Assembly (NCBI GenBank): GCA_964651395.1
Contig: CAZYXZ010000074.1
Span: forward strand, 1-16,612
Direction: 5' to 3'
DNA length: 16,612 nt
Source: CAZYXZ01 sp964651395
GTDB taxonomy: Bacteria > Actinomycetota > Actinomycetes > BP-191
Shown: in pieces, positions 1-7,243 of the stretch
Layout of the letters: every line of letters begins with the position of its first letter
Position numbering within the stretch: position 1 is the stretch's first letter
The notes under the pieces: model-generated
Told to the model about the DNA's origin: nothing
Databases searched by the model: none
Seen by the model: the letters and a program-made list of their open reading frames with translations, nothing else
Translations under genes and position numbers: made by a program

Positions 1-1317
1 GGCACGCCGGACCTGGCGACCCGGCTCGGCGACAGCGGCTCGGGCAGCCGCGACGGCCTGCGCGCCGACGCGATGACCGTCTACGGCGACTTCGACGTCA
101 TCGCCGGGGACATCGACCCGGCCGCGCGGACGCGGGGCAGCGCGGTCGCCGTGCCCGACGCGATCGAGCGGATGCGACCGGAGGTGCTGGCCGCGCTCCG
201 CCACGCGCGGGACGACCCCGCCGGCATCAGTGACGCCGACGCACTCGCGCTCTTCGACGCGCTGCCCGGCGCCGAGCTCGAGGCGCTGTGCGCGCTCGCC
301 GACGACGTGCGGCGCGACACCGTCGGCGACGAAGTCACCTACGTCGTCAACCGCAACATCAACTTCACCAACGTCTGCTACACCGGCTGCCGGTTCTGCG
401 CCTTCGCGCAGCGCCGCACCGACGCCGACGCCTACACGCTGTCCCTCGCCGAGGTGGGCGAGCGCGCGGAGGAGGCATGGGCGGTCGGCGCGACCGAGGT
501 CTGCCTGCAGGGCGGCATCCACCCCGACCTGCCCGGGACGGCCTACTTCGACATCGCCGCCGAGGTGAAGCGCCGCACCCCGGCGATGCACATGCACGCG
601 TACTCGCCGATGGAGGTCGTCAACGGCTCGACCCGCACGGGGCTGTCCGTCCGGGACTGGCTCGTGCAGGCGCGGGAGTCCGGCCTCGACACCATCCCCG
701 GTACGGCGGCCGAGATCCTCGACGACGAGGTGCGCTGGGTGCTCACCAAGGGCAAGCTGCCGGCCGCCGCCTGGGTCGACGTCGTGACGACGGCGCACGG
801 TCTGGGCATCCGGTCGACCAGCACGATGATGTACGGCCACGTCGACGTCCCGCGGCACTGGGTGGCGCATCTGCGGCTGCTGGCCCGGCTCCAGGGCGAG
901 ACCGGCGGCTTCACGGAGTTCGTGCCGCTGCCGTTCGTGCACCAGAACGCGCCGCTCTACCTGGCCGGGCTCGCGCGCCCGGGCCCGACCGTCCAGGAGA
1001 ACCGGGCGGTGCACGCCATGGCCCGGCTGCTGCTGCACGGCCGGATCGACAACATCCAGGCGTCGTGGGTGAAGCTCGGGGTGGCCGGCGTCCGCGCCGT
1101 CCTCCGCGGCGGGGTGAACGACCTGGGCGGCACCCTCATGGAGGAGACGATCAGCCGGATGGCCGGGTCCCAGCACGGCAGCCGCAAGTCGGTCGCCGAG
1201 ATCGAAGACATGGCCCTGGGGATAGGTCGCCCGGTCCGCCAGCGCACGACGACATATGGAAGTCCGGATGCCGAGCGGCAGGCGGCCGCCAGGCGCGAGC
1301 CGCTCACCCTCGTGTGA
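1..1317 (+). CDS. fbiC: FO synthase, C-terminal CofH half of FbiC (5' end outside window)
   Basis: This is the CofH-like radical SAM half of FbiC. The family makes FO, the deazaflavin core of cofactor F420: CofH joins a tyrosine-derived 4-hydroxybenzyl group to 5-amino-6-ribitylaminouracil, and CofG, the N-terminal half of FbiC, closes the ring. The reading frame is open from base 1 with no stop, so the ATG at 73 is almost certainly internal and the CofG half lies to the left. The first ~100 codons look like the linker between the two halves. The radical SAM motif CX3CX2C is at bases 376-399 (CYTGCRFCAF), placed after NRNINFTN. FbiC hallmarks such as FTEFVPLPFVHQN, ASWVKLG, NDLGGTLMEETISRMAG and RQRTTTYG follow in order. 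The stop is TGA at 1315. Family assignment is very secure; the fusion to CofG is inferred from the open frame and from actinobacterial FbiC. Confidence 0.95.
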   Translation, partial: GTPDLATRLGDSGSGSRDGLRADAMTVYGDFDVIAGDIDPAARTRGSAVAVPDAIERMRPEVLAALRHARDDPAGISDADALALFDALPGAELEALCALADDVRRDTVGDEVTYVVNRNINFTNVCYTGCRFCAFAQRRTDADAYTLSLAEVGERAEEAWAVGATEVCLQGGIHPDLPGTAYFDIAAEVKRRTPAMHMHAYSPMEVVNGSTRTGLSVRDWLVQARESGLDTIPGTAAEILDDEVRWVLTKGKLPAAAWVDVVTTAHGLGIRSTSTMMYGHVDVPRHWVAHLRLLARLQGETGGFTEFVPLPFVHQNAPLYLAGLARPGPTVQENRAVHAMARLLLHGRIDNIQASWVKLGVAGVRAVLRGGVNDLGGTLMEETISRMAGSQHGSRKSVAEIEDMALGIGRPVRQRTTTYGSPDAERQAAARREPLTLV

Positions 1318-1322
1318 CTTCC

Positions 1323-1328
1323 TATACT
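1323..1328 (+). promoter_or_regulatory. possible -10 element (TATACT)
   Basis: TATACT lies just after the fbiC stop, 60 bases before the ATG of the coiled-coil gene, in an otherwise very GC-rich stretch. I see no good -35 hexamer at 16-19 bases upstream, so this rests on the -10 match alone. It would give the coiled-coil gene its own transcript rather than only read-through from fbiC. Confidence 0.35.
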
Positions 1329-1387
1329 TTCGCGTTGCCGCTCCGCCCAGACTCGGGGCGCTAACCGACGACCGAAGGCATGGACAC

Positions 1388-3544
1388 ATGACTGAGGGCT
1401 GGACCGGTGGCGGTACGCCGGACGAGAACGACCTGACCCGCCGTATCGAAGAGCTGGCCAACCGCGCGGCCGAGGAGATGGACGCGGAGGACGGCTTCGC
1501 GCCCGCACCAGCAGCCCCGGCCGCTCCGGTCGCCGCCGGCGGCGGCGTCGCCGTCGCCGAGGTGGCCAACGTCCGCGCCGAGATCGGCGCACTTCGGGCC
1601 GAGCTGAGCTCCCTCGGCGAGCGGGTCACGTCGGCGATCGCCGCGCAGGGCAGCCGGCTGGCGGAGAGCATCGCGCCGTTGTCGGAGCGCATCGGTGAGG
1701 GCTCCGGCGGCGACGACGGCTCGCTCGAGGCCCGGCTCGCCGCGCTCGAGGACACCCTCAGCCTGGTCGCGGAGCGTCTCGAGTCGCTGACCAGCGACGG
1801 CGCGAGCGTCACCGGCGAGCGCATCGGTGAGCTCTCCCGTGACCTCGGCGCCCTCCAGTCCGCACTGGCCGCCGGGCAGCAGGAGCTGCGCGGCCTGGTC
1901 GCCTCGGGCGGCGGCGGAGGCGGTGGCTCGATCGACACGGCACCGCTCGTCGACGCGCAGCAGCGCACCGCGCAGGCCGTCATCAGCCGGGTCGACGAGT
2001 CCGTCGGCGGGCTGTCGTCGTCGGTCCGCGAGGCCATCGACGCCTTCGCCCGCTCCGTGGAGCGCAGCCTGACGGCGCTCGGCGGCTCGGTCGGCGCCGC
2101 GCTGGCCGAGGCGCGCGACGCGCACCACGACCACCTCGACGAGGTCGCGTCGTCCCTCGACGCGCCGCTGCAGCGGATGGCCGTGCTCTACAACGACCTG
2201 GTCGCCCGGGTCGAGGCCGGCGGCGGCGGTGGTGGCGGCGGCCGCGAGGAGATGGCCGCGGTCATCAACGGCCTCCAGCAGATCGGCGGCGTGCAGGCGC
2301 AGCTGGCGCGCGCGGTCGACGAGCTCCGCCAGTCCGGTACGACGGACCTGACCGGCTCCATCGACGCGCTGCGCCAGGCGACGGCGGCCGAGTTCGGCAA
2401 GCTCCGCGCGGAGCTCGTCGCCGTGATGAGCTCCGGCCAGGACCGCTCCATCGCGGCCATGGAGGAGGCGGACAAGCTCACCGGCGGACGGCTGGTCGAG
2501 CTCAAGCGCAGCCTGGAGAAGACCACCAAGGGCATCGAGACCATGACCACCGCGGTCGAGGACTCCGCCGCCGTGCTGTCGCGCATGGACGAGTCCTGGG
2601 TGGACATCAGCCGGCAGACCGCCGAGGAGGTGCACGCCGCCGCGAGCGAGGAGCTGGGCACGTTCCGCGCGGCGGCCACCAAGGAGCTCGAGTCGCTGCG
2701 CAAGTCGCTGAAGGACACGGCCTCCGGCGTACTCGCGGCGCGCAGCGAGATCGACCAGGGCACGCGGCTGCTCGTCGCGGCCGGCCAGAGCCTGCTGCAG
2801 TACCTCGCCGAGCGCGACCAGGTGCTCGAGGAGGAGCGGGTCCGCATCTTCCGCGACGTGCTCGAGGAGTTCGGCAAGGGCCTCAACGCGAAGAGCCGCA
2901 AGCACCTGACCGACCGGATCGACGAGGCGCTCGAGCGGCACCGCGACGCGCGCGACGCCGACCGCTGGCGCCGCAAGGGCGCCGAGGCGGCCAAGCCGGC
3001 GCCGATCCCGCTCGTCGTCGCGCCGGAGGAGCCGCCGACCACGCTGACCCGCGACCAGGCGAAGGCCGCGGCCGCCGGCGAGACCGTGCCGCTCACTCCC
3101 GTCGTGGCTGTGCCGCGCACCGACGCGCCCACGCCGGTCCGCGCGGCGAAGACCGGCGAGGCGGCCAAGCCGGCCAAGGCCGGCAAGGCCGCACCGCGAC
3201 CGGTGGCCAAGAAGTCCGCCTCGTCCGCGCCCGCGGCCAAGAAGGCGGCCAAGCCGGCCAAGCCCGCGCCCACCGCCGCGCGGACGGCGGCCGCGAAGGC
3301 CGCCAAGGCCGCACTGGCCAAGAAGTCGGGTACCTCCGCGGCCAAGCCGGCGGCCAGGAAGGCGGCCGCGAAGAAGGGCCGGGCGAGCGTCGACCGGCTC
3401 CCGGACGTCTCCTCGCCGTCGAACGCGATCGACGCCGCGGCCGGCCCGGACGTCAGCCTCGAGATCGCCTCCACCGACGCGCAGGCGGCCATCGACGCCT
3501 TCACCCAGGCGGCCGGCGGGGCGGGTCGCCGGCCCCGGTCATAA
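1388..3544 (+). CDS. long coiled-coil protein with polyglycine linkers and Lys/Ala/Pro-rich tail, function unknown
   Basis: I do not recognise a named family. The protein has about 718 residues. The ATG at 1388 is chosen because it follows a purine-rich GAAGG about ten bases upstream and clears fbiC; the frame is open back to 1256, but those codons overlap fbiC. Visible layout: an acidic N-terminus with an Ala/Pro stretch (about 35-60); long alanine/glutamate/leucine-rich helices with heptad-like spacing (about 60-540); two glycine runs, seven at residues 174-180 and eight at 278-285, which break the helices into blocks; and a Lys/Ala/Pro tail (about 584-668) rich in AAK and KPA repeats, like actinobacterial histone-H1-like tails. 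It then ends in a short neutral segment and RRPRS. There is no signal peptide or membrane segment, so it is probably cytoplasmic. The basic tail suggests binding to DNA or another polyanion, and the coils suggest a filament or scaffold; both are inference. Confidence 0.85.
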   Translation: MTEGWTGGGTPDENDLTRRIEELANRAAEEMDAEDGFAPAPAAPAAPVAAGGGVAVAEVANVRAEIGALRAELSSLGERVTSAIAAQGSRLAESIAPLSERIGEGSGGDDGSLEARLAALEDTLSLVAERLESLTSDGASVTGERIGELSRDLGALQSALAAGQQELRGLVASGGGGGGGSIDTAPLVDAQQRTAQAVISRVDESVGGLSSSVREAIDAFARSVERSLTALGGSVGAALAEARDAHHDHLDEVASSLDAPLQRMAVLYNDLVARVEAGGGGGGGGREEMAAVINGLQQIGGVQAQLARAVDELRQSGTTDLTGSIDALRQATAAEFGKLRAELVAVMSSGQDRSIAAMEEADKLTGGRLVELKRSLEKTTKGIETMTTAVEDSAAVLSRMDESWVDISRQTAEEVHAAASEELGTFRAAATKELESLRKSLKDTASGVLAARSEIDQGTRLLVAAGQSLLQYLAERDQVLEEERVRIFRDVLEEFGKGLNAKSRKHLTDRIDEALERHRDARDADRWRRKGAEAAKPAPIPLVVAPEEPPTTLTRDQAKAAAAGETVPLTPVVAVPRTDAPTPVRAAKTGEAAKPAKAGKAAPRPVAKKSASSAPAAKKAAKPAKPAPTAARTAAAKAAKAALAKKSGTSAAKPAARKAAAKKGRASVDRLPDVSSPSNAIDAAAGPDVSLEIASTDAQAAIDAFTQAAGGAGRRPRS
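3138..3390 (+). repeat. low-complexity Lys/Ala/Pro codon repeat (H1-like tail)
   Basis: This part of the coiled-coil gene is built from degenerate repeats of AAG GCC / GCC AAG / CCG GCC codons. For example, gcggccaagccggccaag occurs near 3160 and again near 3246. It encodes the basic tail. Such repeats readily expand or contract, so length variation between strains is expected. Confidence 0.6.
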
Positions 3545-3554
3545 GAACGCGCTC

Positions 3555-3584
3555 TTGACGAATTGAGCACGACGGGTCTCTAAT
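3555..3584 (+). promoter_or_regulatory. housekeeping-type promoter for the whiB gene
   Basis: TTGACG at 3555-3560 and TCTAAT at 3579-3584 are separated by 18 bases. They match the TTGACA/TATAAT consensus at five of six positions each. The transcript would start near 3591, leaving a leader of about 70 bases before the whiB start. The element begins about ten bases after the coiled-coil gene's stop and is the best promoter match in the window. Confidence 0.65.
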
Positions 3585-3659
3585 CACACCCATGTCATTC
3601 GACCGGGTGCCCTGTCCCGCGCCGCCCCGGCCGACGACCGACCGATGCTTGGGGGCGTG

Positions 3660-3914
3660 ATGAGCCTTCCGCTGCTCGAAACCACGAGCGAGGAGCTGGC
3701 CGACTGGCAGGAGCGCGCGCTGTGCGCTCAGACGGACCCGGAGGCCTTCTTCCCGGAGAAGGGCGGGTCCACCCGGGAGGCGAAGCGCATCTGCGTCGGC
3801 TGCGAGGTCAAGGCGGAGTGCCTCGAGTACGCCCTCGCCAACGACGAGCGCTTCGGCATCTGGGGCGGGCTCTCCGAGCGTGAGCGCCGTCGTTTGAAGC
3901 GCCGCGCCGGATAG
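3660..3914 (+). CDS. whiB2: WhiB-family iron-sulfur transcription factor, WhiB2/WhmD-like
   Basis: WhiB proteins are small actinobacterial regulators that hold a [4Fe-4S] cluster and usually act with the primary sigma factor; WhiB2/WhmD members are tied to septation and sporulation. From the ATG at 3660 the product has 84 residues, with the four cluster cysteines at C22, C45, C48 and C54, the GIWGG turn at 66-70 and a basic end (RERRRLKRRAG). ATG 3660 is preferred because a GGGGG run lies about five bases upstream; in-frame alternatives are ATG 3645 and GTG 3657. The subfamily follows from the sequence after the first Cys (QTDPEAFFPEKGGS) and from the neighbourhood, since whiB2 lies near DUF3499, manB and sahH in mycobacteria. 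A promoter precedes it and a small hairpin follows it. Confidence 0.93.
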   Translation: MSLPLLETTSEELADWQERALCAQTDPEAFFPEKGGSTREAKRICVGCEVKAECLEYALANDERFGIWGGLSERERRRLKRRAG

Positions 3915-3925
3915 CGAGCGCAGAT

Positions 3926-3940
3926 CGGGCTTCCTGCCCG
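3926..3940 (+). terminator. short hairpin after whiB
   Basis: CGGGC and GCCCG (5-bp perfect stem) flank a TTCCT loop, 12 bases after the whiB stop. No T-tract follows, which is common in high-GC actinobacteria. It may weakly end the whiB transcript before the -10-like element at 3947. Confidence 0.35.
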
Positions 3941-3946
3941 CTTGGC

Positions 3947-3952
3947 TAGGCT
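3947..3952 (+). promoter_or_regulatory. TAGGCT -10-like element upstream of the glycosyltransferase
   Basis: TAGGCT fits the actinobacterial TAnnnT -10 pattern and begins 39 bases before the ATG at 3986. The same hexamer begins 39 bases before the phosphomannomutase start, and TAGACT begins 43 bases before sahH. I see no clear -35 element. Confidence 0.4.
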
Positions 3953-3985
3953 AGGCACTCCCCTCCCTCGCGCGAATGGGTCTGC

Positions 3986-6900
3986 ATGCCTGCCCGCACG
4001 TCTCGACTGGCCCATCCGCAGCACCGGGTCAGCGCCGTCCTCGTCGCCCACGACGGCGGTCGATGGCTGGCGGAGACCTTGCGCGCCCTGGCCCGCCAGA
4101 CCCGTCCCGCGCAGTACGCCGTCGCGGTCGACGTGGGCAGCGAGGACGAGTCCCCGGACCTGCTGCTCCAGGCGGTGGCGGAGGACCACCTGGTCACCGT
4201 GCCGCGCAGCAGCGGCTTCGGGGCGTCGGTGGCCGCGGGCGTCCTCCGCCTCGACGAGCTGCGCGCCGGGGCGCGTCCGGCGCCGCCCGGCACGGTCGAG
4301 TGGGTCTGGCTGCTGCACGACGACTTCGCCCCGGAGCCGACCGCGCTGGAGGCGCTGCTCGACGCCGCGGAGGACATGCCGTCGGCCGTCGTCCTCGGCC
4401 CGAAGGCGCGCGACTGGGACGACCCGCGGCTGCTCGTCGAGGTCGGCGTCACCATCGACCGGGCCGGGCGCCGGGAGACCGGGCTCGAGCGCCGCGAGTA
4501 CGACCAGGGCCAGCACGACGCCGTCCGGGACGTGCTGGCCGTGGGGACAGCCGGCTGCCTGGTCCGCCGCGACGTCTGGGACGAGCTCGGCGGACTCGAC
4601 CCCCGGCTCACGATCTTCCGGGACGACGTCGACTTCGGCTGGCGCGTCGCCGCGGCCGGACACCGGGTCGTCGTCGTCCCGAGCGCGGTCGGGCGGCATG
4701 CCCGCGCGGCCTGGACCGGGCGGCGCCACCTGGCGGCGGCGCACGGCACGCCGACGGGCCTGGACCGCCGGCACTCCATCGCCCTGCTGCTCGCGAACCT
4801 GCCGCTGCCGGTGCTCCTCGGCGCGGTACCGCGGCTGCTGGTGGGCGCGGTCCTGCGCACGCTCGCCTTCCTGCTGACGCGGCAGGTCACGGCGGCCCGC
4901 GACGAGCTGGCCGCCGTGTGGTGGAACGTCCGGCACCTCGGCCAGGTGCCAGCGGCCCGGAGCCGGCGGCGGGGCACCCAGCAAGCCGGCTGGGCCGCGG
5001 TCAAGCCGCTGCTGGCCGGCCGCACGGCCCGGCTGCGCGGCTACCTCGAGGCGGCCGGTGACTGGCTGACCGGTGGCGGGGGCGGCGACGAGCTGCTCGA
5101 GTCCGAGCCGGACGACGGCTCCGGCGAGGACGTCGTCGGCGCGGCGCTGCCGCGGCGCGGCACCCGCATCCTGCGCCGGCGTCCCGGCCTCGCGCTCACC
5201 CTGGTGCTCACCCTGGTCAGCCTGGTCGCCCTCCGCGGGCTGCTCGGCAGCGGCCGGCTGGTGGGCGGTGCGCTCTTCCCCTCACCCACGGGCGCCTCCG
5301 ACCTCTGGCAGGCCTTCGCCGCCTCCTGGCACCGCATCGGCGCCGGCGTGCCCGGCTCGCCCTCCCCGGCGCTCGCCCTGCTCGCCGCCCTCTCGACGGT
5401 GCTGCTCGGCAAGGCCTGGCTGGCGGTCGACCTGCTGCTGCTCGGTGTGGTCCCGCTGTCCGGGCTGGCCGCCTACCGCGCCGCCAAGCGGTTCGTGCCG
5501 CAGGTGCCGTTCCAGCTGTGGGCCGGCGCGGCGTACGCGTTGCTGCCGCTGGCCACCGGCGCGCTGGCGCAGGGGCGGCTGAACGCGGCCGTCGCGCACA
5601 TGGCCGCGCCGCTGCTGGTGGTCGCCGGCCACCGCCTGCTCACCGCCGACCCGAAGTACGCCGGCTGGCGGCATCCGTTCGCCGCCGGACTGCTGCTCGC
5701 CGTCGTGACCGCCTTCGCCCCGCCGGTGTTCTTCCTCGCCGCGCTCTTCCTGCCGAGCGCCGCGGGCCTCGCGCTGTTCACCGCCAACGCGTCGAGCCGG
5801 GCCGGCGCCGTACGCCGCACCGTCGCGGTCGCGTGCGCGCTGGTCTCCGCCTTCGCGGTGCTCGCGCCGTGGTCGTTTCGGCTCCTCGCGCATCCGACCC
5901 TGCTCCTCGCGGGCGTCGGTGCGTCCCCGACGACGACGCCGGACGCGCTCGACCTGATCCTGCTGCGCCCCGGCGGACCCGGTCAGCCGTGGCCGTGGGT
6001 CACCGCGGGCCTCCTGCTCGCCGCGCTCGGCGCGCTCGTCCGCCGCGACGTACGTGCCCCGGCCACGGCATGGCTGGTCGCGGGTCTGGCCTGGGTCATC
6101 TCCGTGTTCAGCGTGCGCGGCGTCGGCCCGCTGCCCGAGGCGTACGCCGGACCGCTGCTCTCCGTCGCCGCCGCGGCGCTGCTGGTCGCCGCACTGAGTG
6201 CCGCGGCCGGCGCGAGAGAGCAGCTCGCTGCCGCGGACTTCAGCTGGCGCCAGCCGGTGGCCGTCGTCATCGCCGTCCTGGCCGGGCTGCTGCCGCTGGT
6301 CTCCGCCGCGTCCTGGGTACGCCGGGGCGCCGCGGACCCGCTGGACCGCCGGCCGGTCGAGGCGCTGCCCGCGGTGGTCCGCTCCGAGGCGGGAGCCCAG
6401 CCCGGACTGCGCGTGCTCTGGCTGGCGCCCGGTGGCGGGACCGGCGCCGACCCGGGCAGTCGGGTCCGCTTCGCGCTCACCCCGATCGACGGCCTGTCGC
6501 TCACCACCTTGGGCGCCCCCGTCGACGGCCCGACGTACGACCTGCTGGAGCGGCTGGTCGCCGACCTGGCCAGCCAGCGCGGCTCGGACGCCGCCGAGGC
6601 GCTGTCCACCTTCGCCATCCGCTACGTCGCGGTCGAGCGCCCGGTCGACCCGACCATCGCGGCCGCCCTCGACACGCAGTCCGGGCTCTCCCGCGTCCCG
6701 TACGTCGGCGCGGTGCAGCTGTGGCGCACGATCGCGCCGGCCGCGCGGCTGGTCGCGCTGCCCGCCGAGCTGGCGCCGGAGGCGCGCGCCGGCCGCTTCC
6801 CCAGCCGCGAGCAGCTGCGCGCACTGCCGCCGCGCCCGCTCGGCGGTGGCCGCGAGGCCGCGACCGTCACCGTCCCGAACGGGCCGGGCGGCCGGATGCT

Positions 6901-7243
6901 CGTGCTAGCCGAGCGCGCCGACGGCCGTTGGAAGGCGACGACCGCGGCCGGCGAAGAGCTGCCCGAGGTGCGCGCGTGGGGGTGGGCGCAGGCCTTCGAG
7001 CTGCCGTCCGGCACGCTCGCGGTCACCGTGTTCCGCGACCAGTCCGGCCGGCACGTCGCGCTCGTGATCCAGGGACTGGTCCTGCTGCTCGTCGTGGTGC
7101 TGGCCGCGCCCTCGGTCCGCCGCGGCATCGACACCGGACCGGCCGCCCGCGGCGACGAGGACGACGCCGACGAGGACCCGGTCGAGCCGGACGACGGCGG
7201 CGCGGACCTCGTGCACTCCGGCAACGTGCGGCGGCTGTCGTGA
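3986..7243 (+). CDS. family 2 glycosyltransferase fused to a large polytopic membrane domain
   Basis: The 1085-residue protein starts with a cytoplasmic GT-A domain (about 10-260). VSAVLVAHDGGRWLAETL is the typical GT2 opening, HDD at 111-113 fits the nucleotide-sugar/metal motif, and DDVDFGWR at 213-220 corresponds to the EDxDxxxR-type segment carrying the catalytic base. A hydrophobic hairpin (267-298) and an acidic linker follow, then about ten hydrophobic segments from about 402 to 778, an extracytoplasmic region (about 790-1020) and a last membrane helix (1023-1042). The tail is acidic. GT2 proteins of this size lie next to DUF5719 genes in many actinobacteria. The role is inferred to be sugar transfer at the membrane for envelope glycan; donor and acceptor cannot be read from the sequence. 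The ATG at 3986 starts just before the domain; an upstream ribosome site is weak. The stop overlaps the DUF5719 GTG. Confidence 0.88.
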   Translation: MPARTSRLAHPQHRVSAVLVAHDGGRWLAETLRALARQTRPAQYAVAVDVGSEDESPDLLLQAVAEDHLVTVPRSSGFGASVAAGVLRLDELRAGARPAPPGTVEWVWLLHDDFAPEPTALEALLDAAEDMPSAVVLGPKARDWDDPRLLVEVGVTIDRAGRRETGLERREYDQGQHDAVRDVLAVGTAGCLVRRDVWDELGGLDPRLTIFRDDVDFGWRVAAAGHRVVVVPSAVGRHARAAWTGRRHLAAAHGTPTGLDRRHSIALLLANLPLPVLLGAVPRLLVGAVLRTLAFLLTRQVTAARDELAAVWWNVRHLGQVPAARSRRRGTQQAGWAAVKPLLAGRTARLRGYLEAAGDWLTGGGGGDELLESEPDDGSGEDVVGAALPRRGTRILRRRPGLALTLVLTLVSLVALRGLLGSGRLVGGALFPSPTGASDLWQAFAASWHRIGAGVPGSPSPALALLAALSTVLLGKAWLAVDLLLLGVVPLSGLAAYRAAKRFVPQVPFQLWAGAAYALLPLATGALAQGRLNAAVAHMAAPLLVVAGHRLLTADPKYAGWRHPFAAGLLLAVVTAFAPPVFFLAALFLPSAAGLALFTANASSRAGAVRRTVAVACALVSAFAVLAPWSFRLLAHPTLLLAGVGASPTTTPDALDLILLRPGGPGQPWPWVTAGLLLAALGALVRRDVRAPATAWLVAGLAWVISVFSVRGVGPLPEAYAGPLLSVAAAALLVAALSAAAGAREQLAAADFSWRQPVAVVIAVLAGLLPLVSAASWVRRGAADPLDRRPVEALPAVVRSEAGAQPGLRVLWLAPGGGTGADPGSRVRFALTPIDGLSLTTLGAPVDGPTYDLLERLVADLASQRGSDAAEALSTFAIRYVAVERPVDPTIAAALDTQSGLSRVPYVGAVQLWRTIAPAARLVALPAELAPEARAGRFPSREQLRALPPRPLGGGREAATVTVPNGPGGRMLVLAERADGRWKATTAAGEELPEVRAWGWAQAFELPSGTLAVTVFRDQSGRHVALVIQGLVLLLVVVLAAPSVRRGIDTGPAARGDEDDADEDPVEPDDGGADLVHSGNVRRLS

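Noticed and set aside
1907..2242. Polyglycine-coding runs as a microsatellite or recombination site
   Set aside because: The codons vary (GGC, GGA, GGT) and lie in frame as two linkers in one protein, so they are explained as coding sequence.
1361..2941. 526-codon open frame on the minus strand
   Set aside because: It is antisense to the coiled-coil gene, is Arg/Leu/Ala-rich without any recognisable motif, and results from the lack of stops in high-GC DNA.
5518..7239. Long plus-strand frame upstream of DUF5719, in the glycosyltransferase gene's region
   Set aside because: Its translation is Arg/Ala/Pro-rich noise; only the part from GTG 7240 onward is coding. The glycosyltransferase frame carries the motifs and membrane segments.
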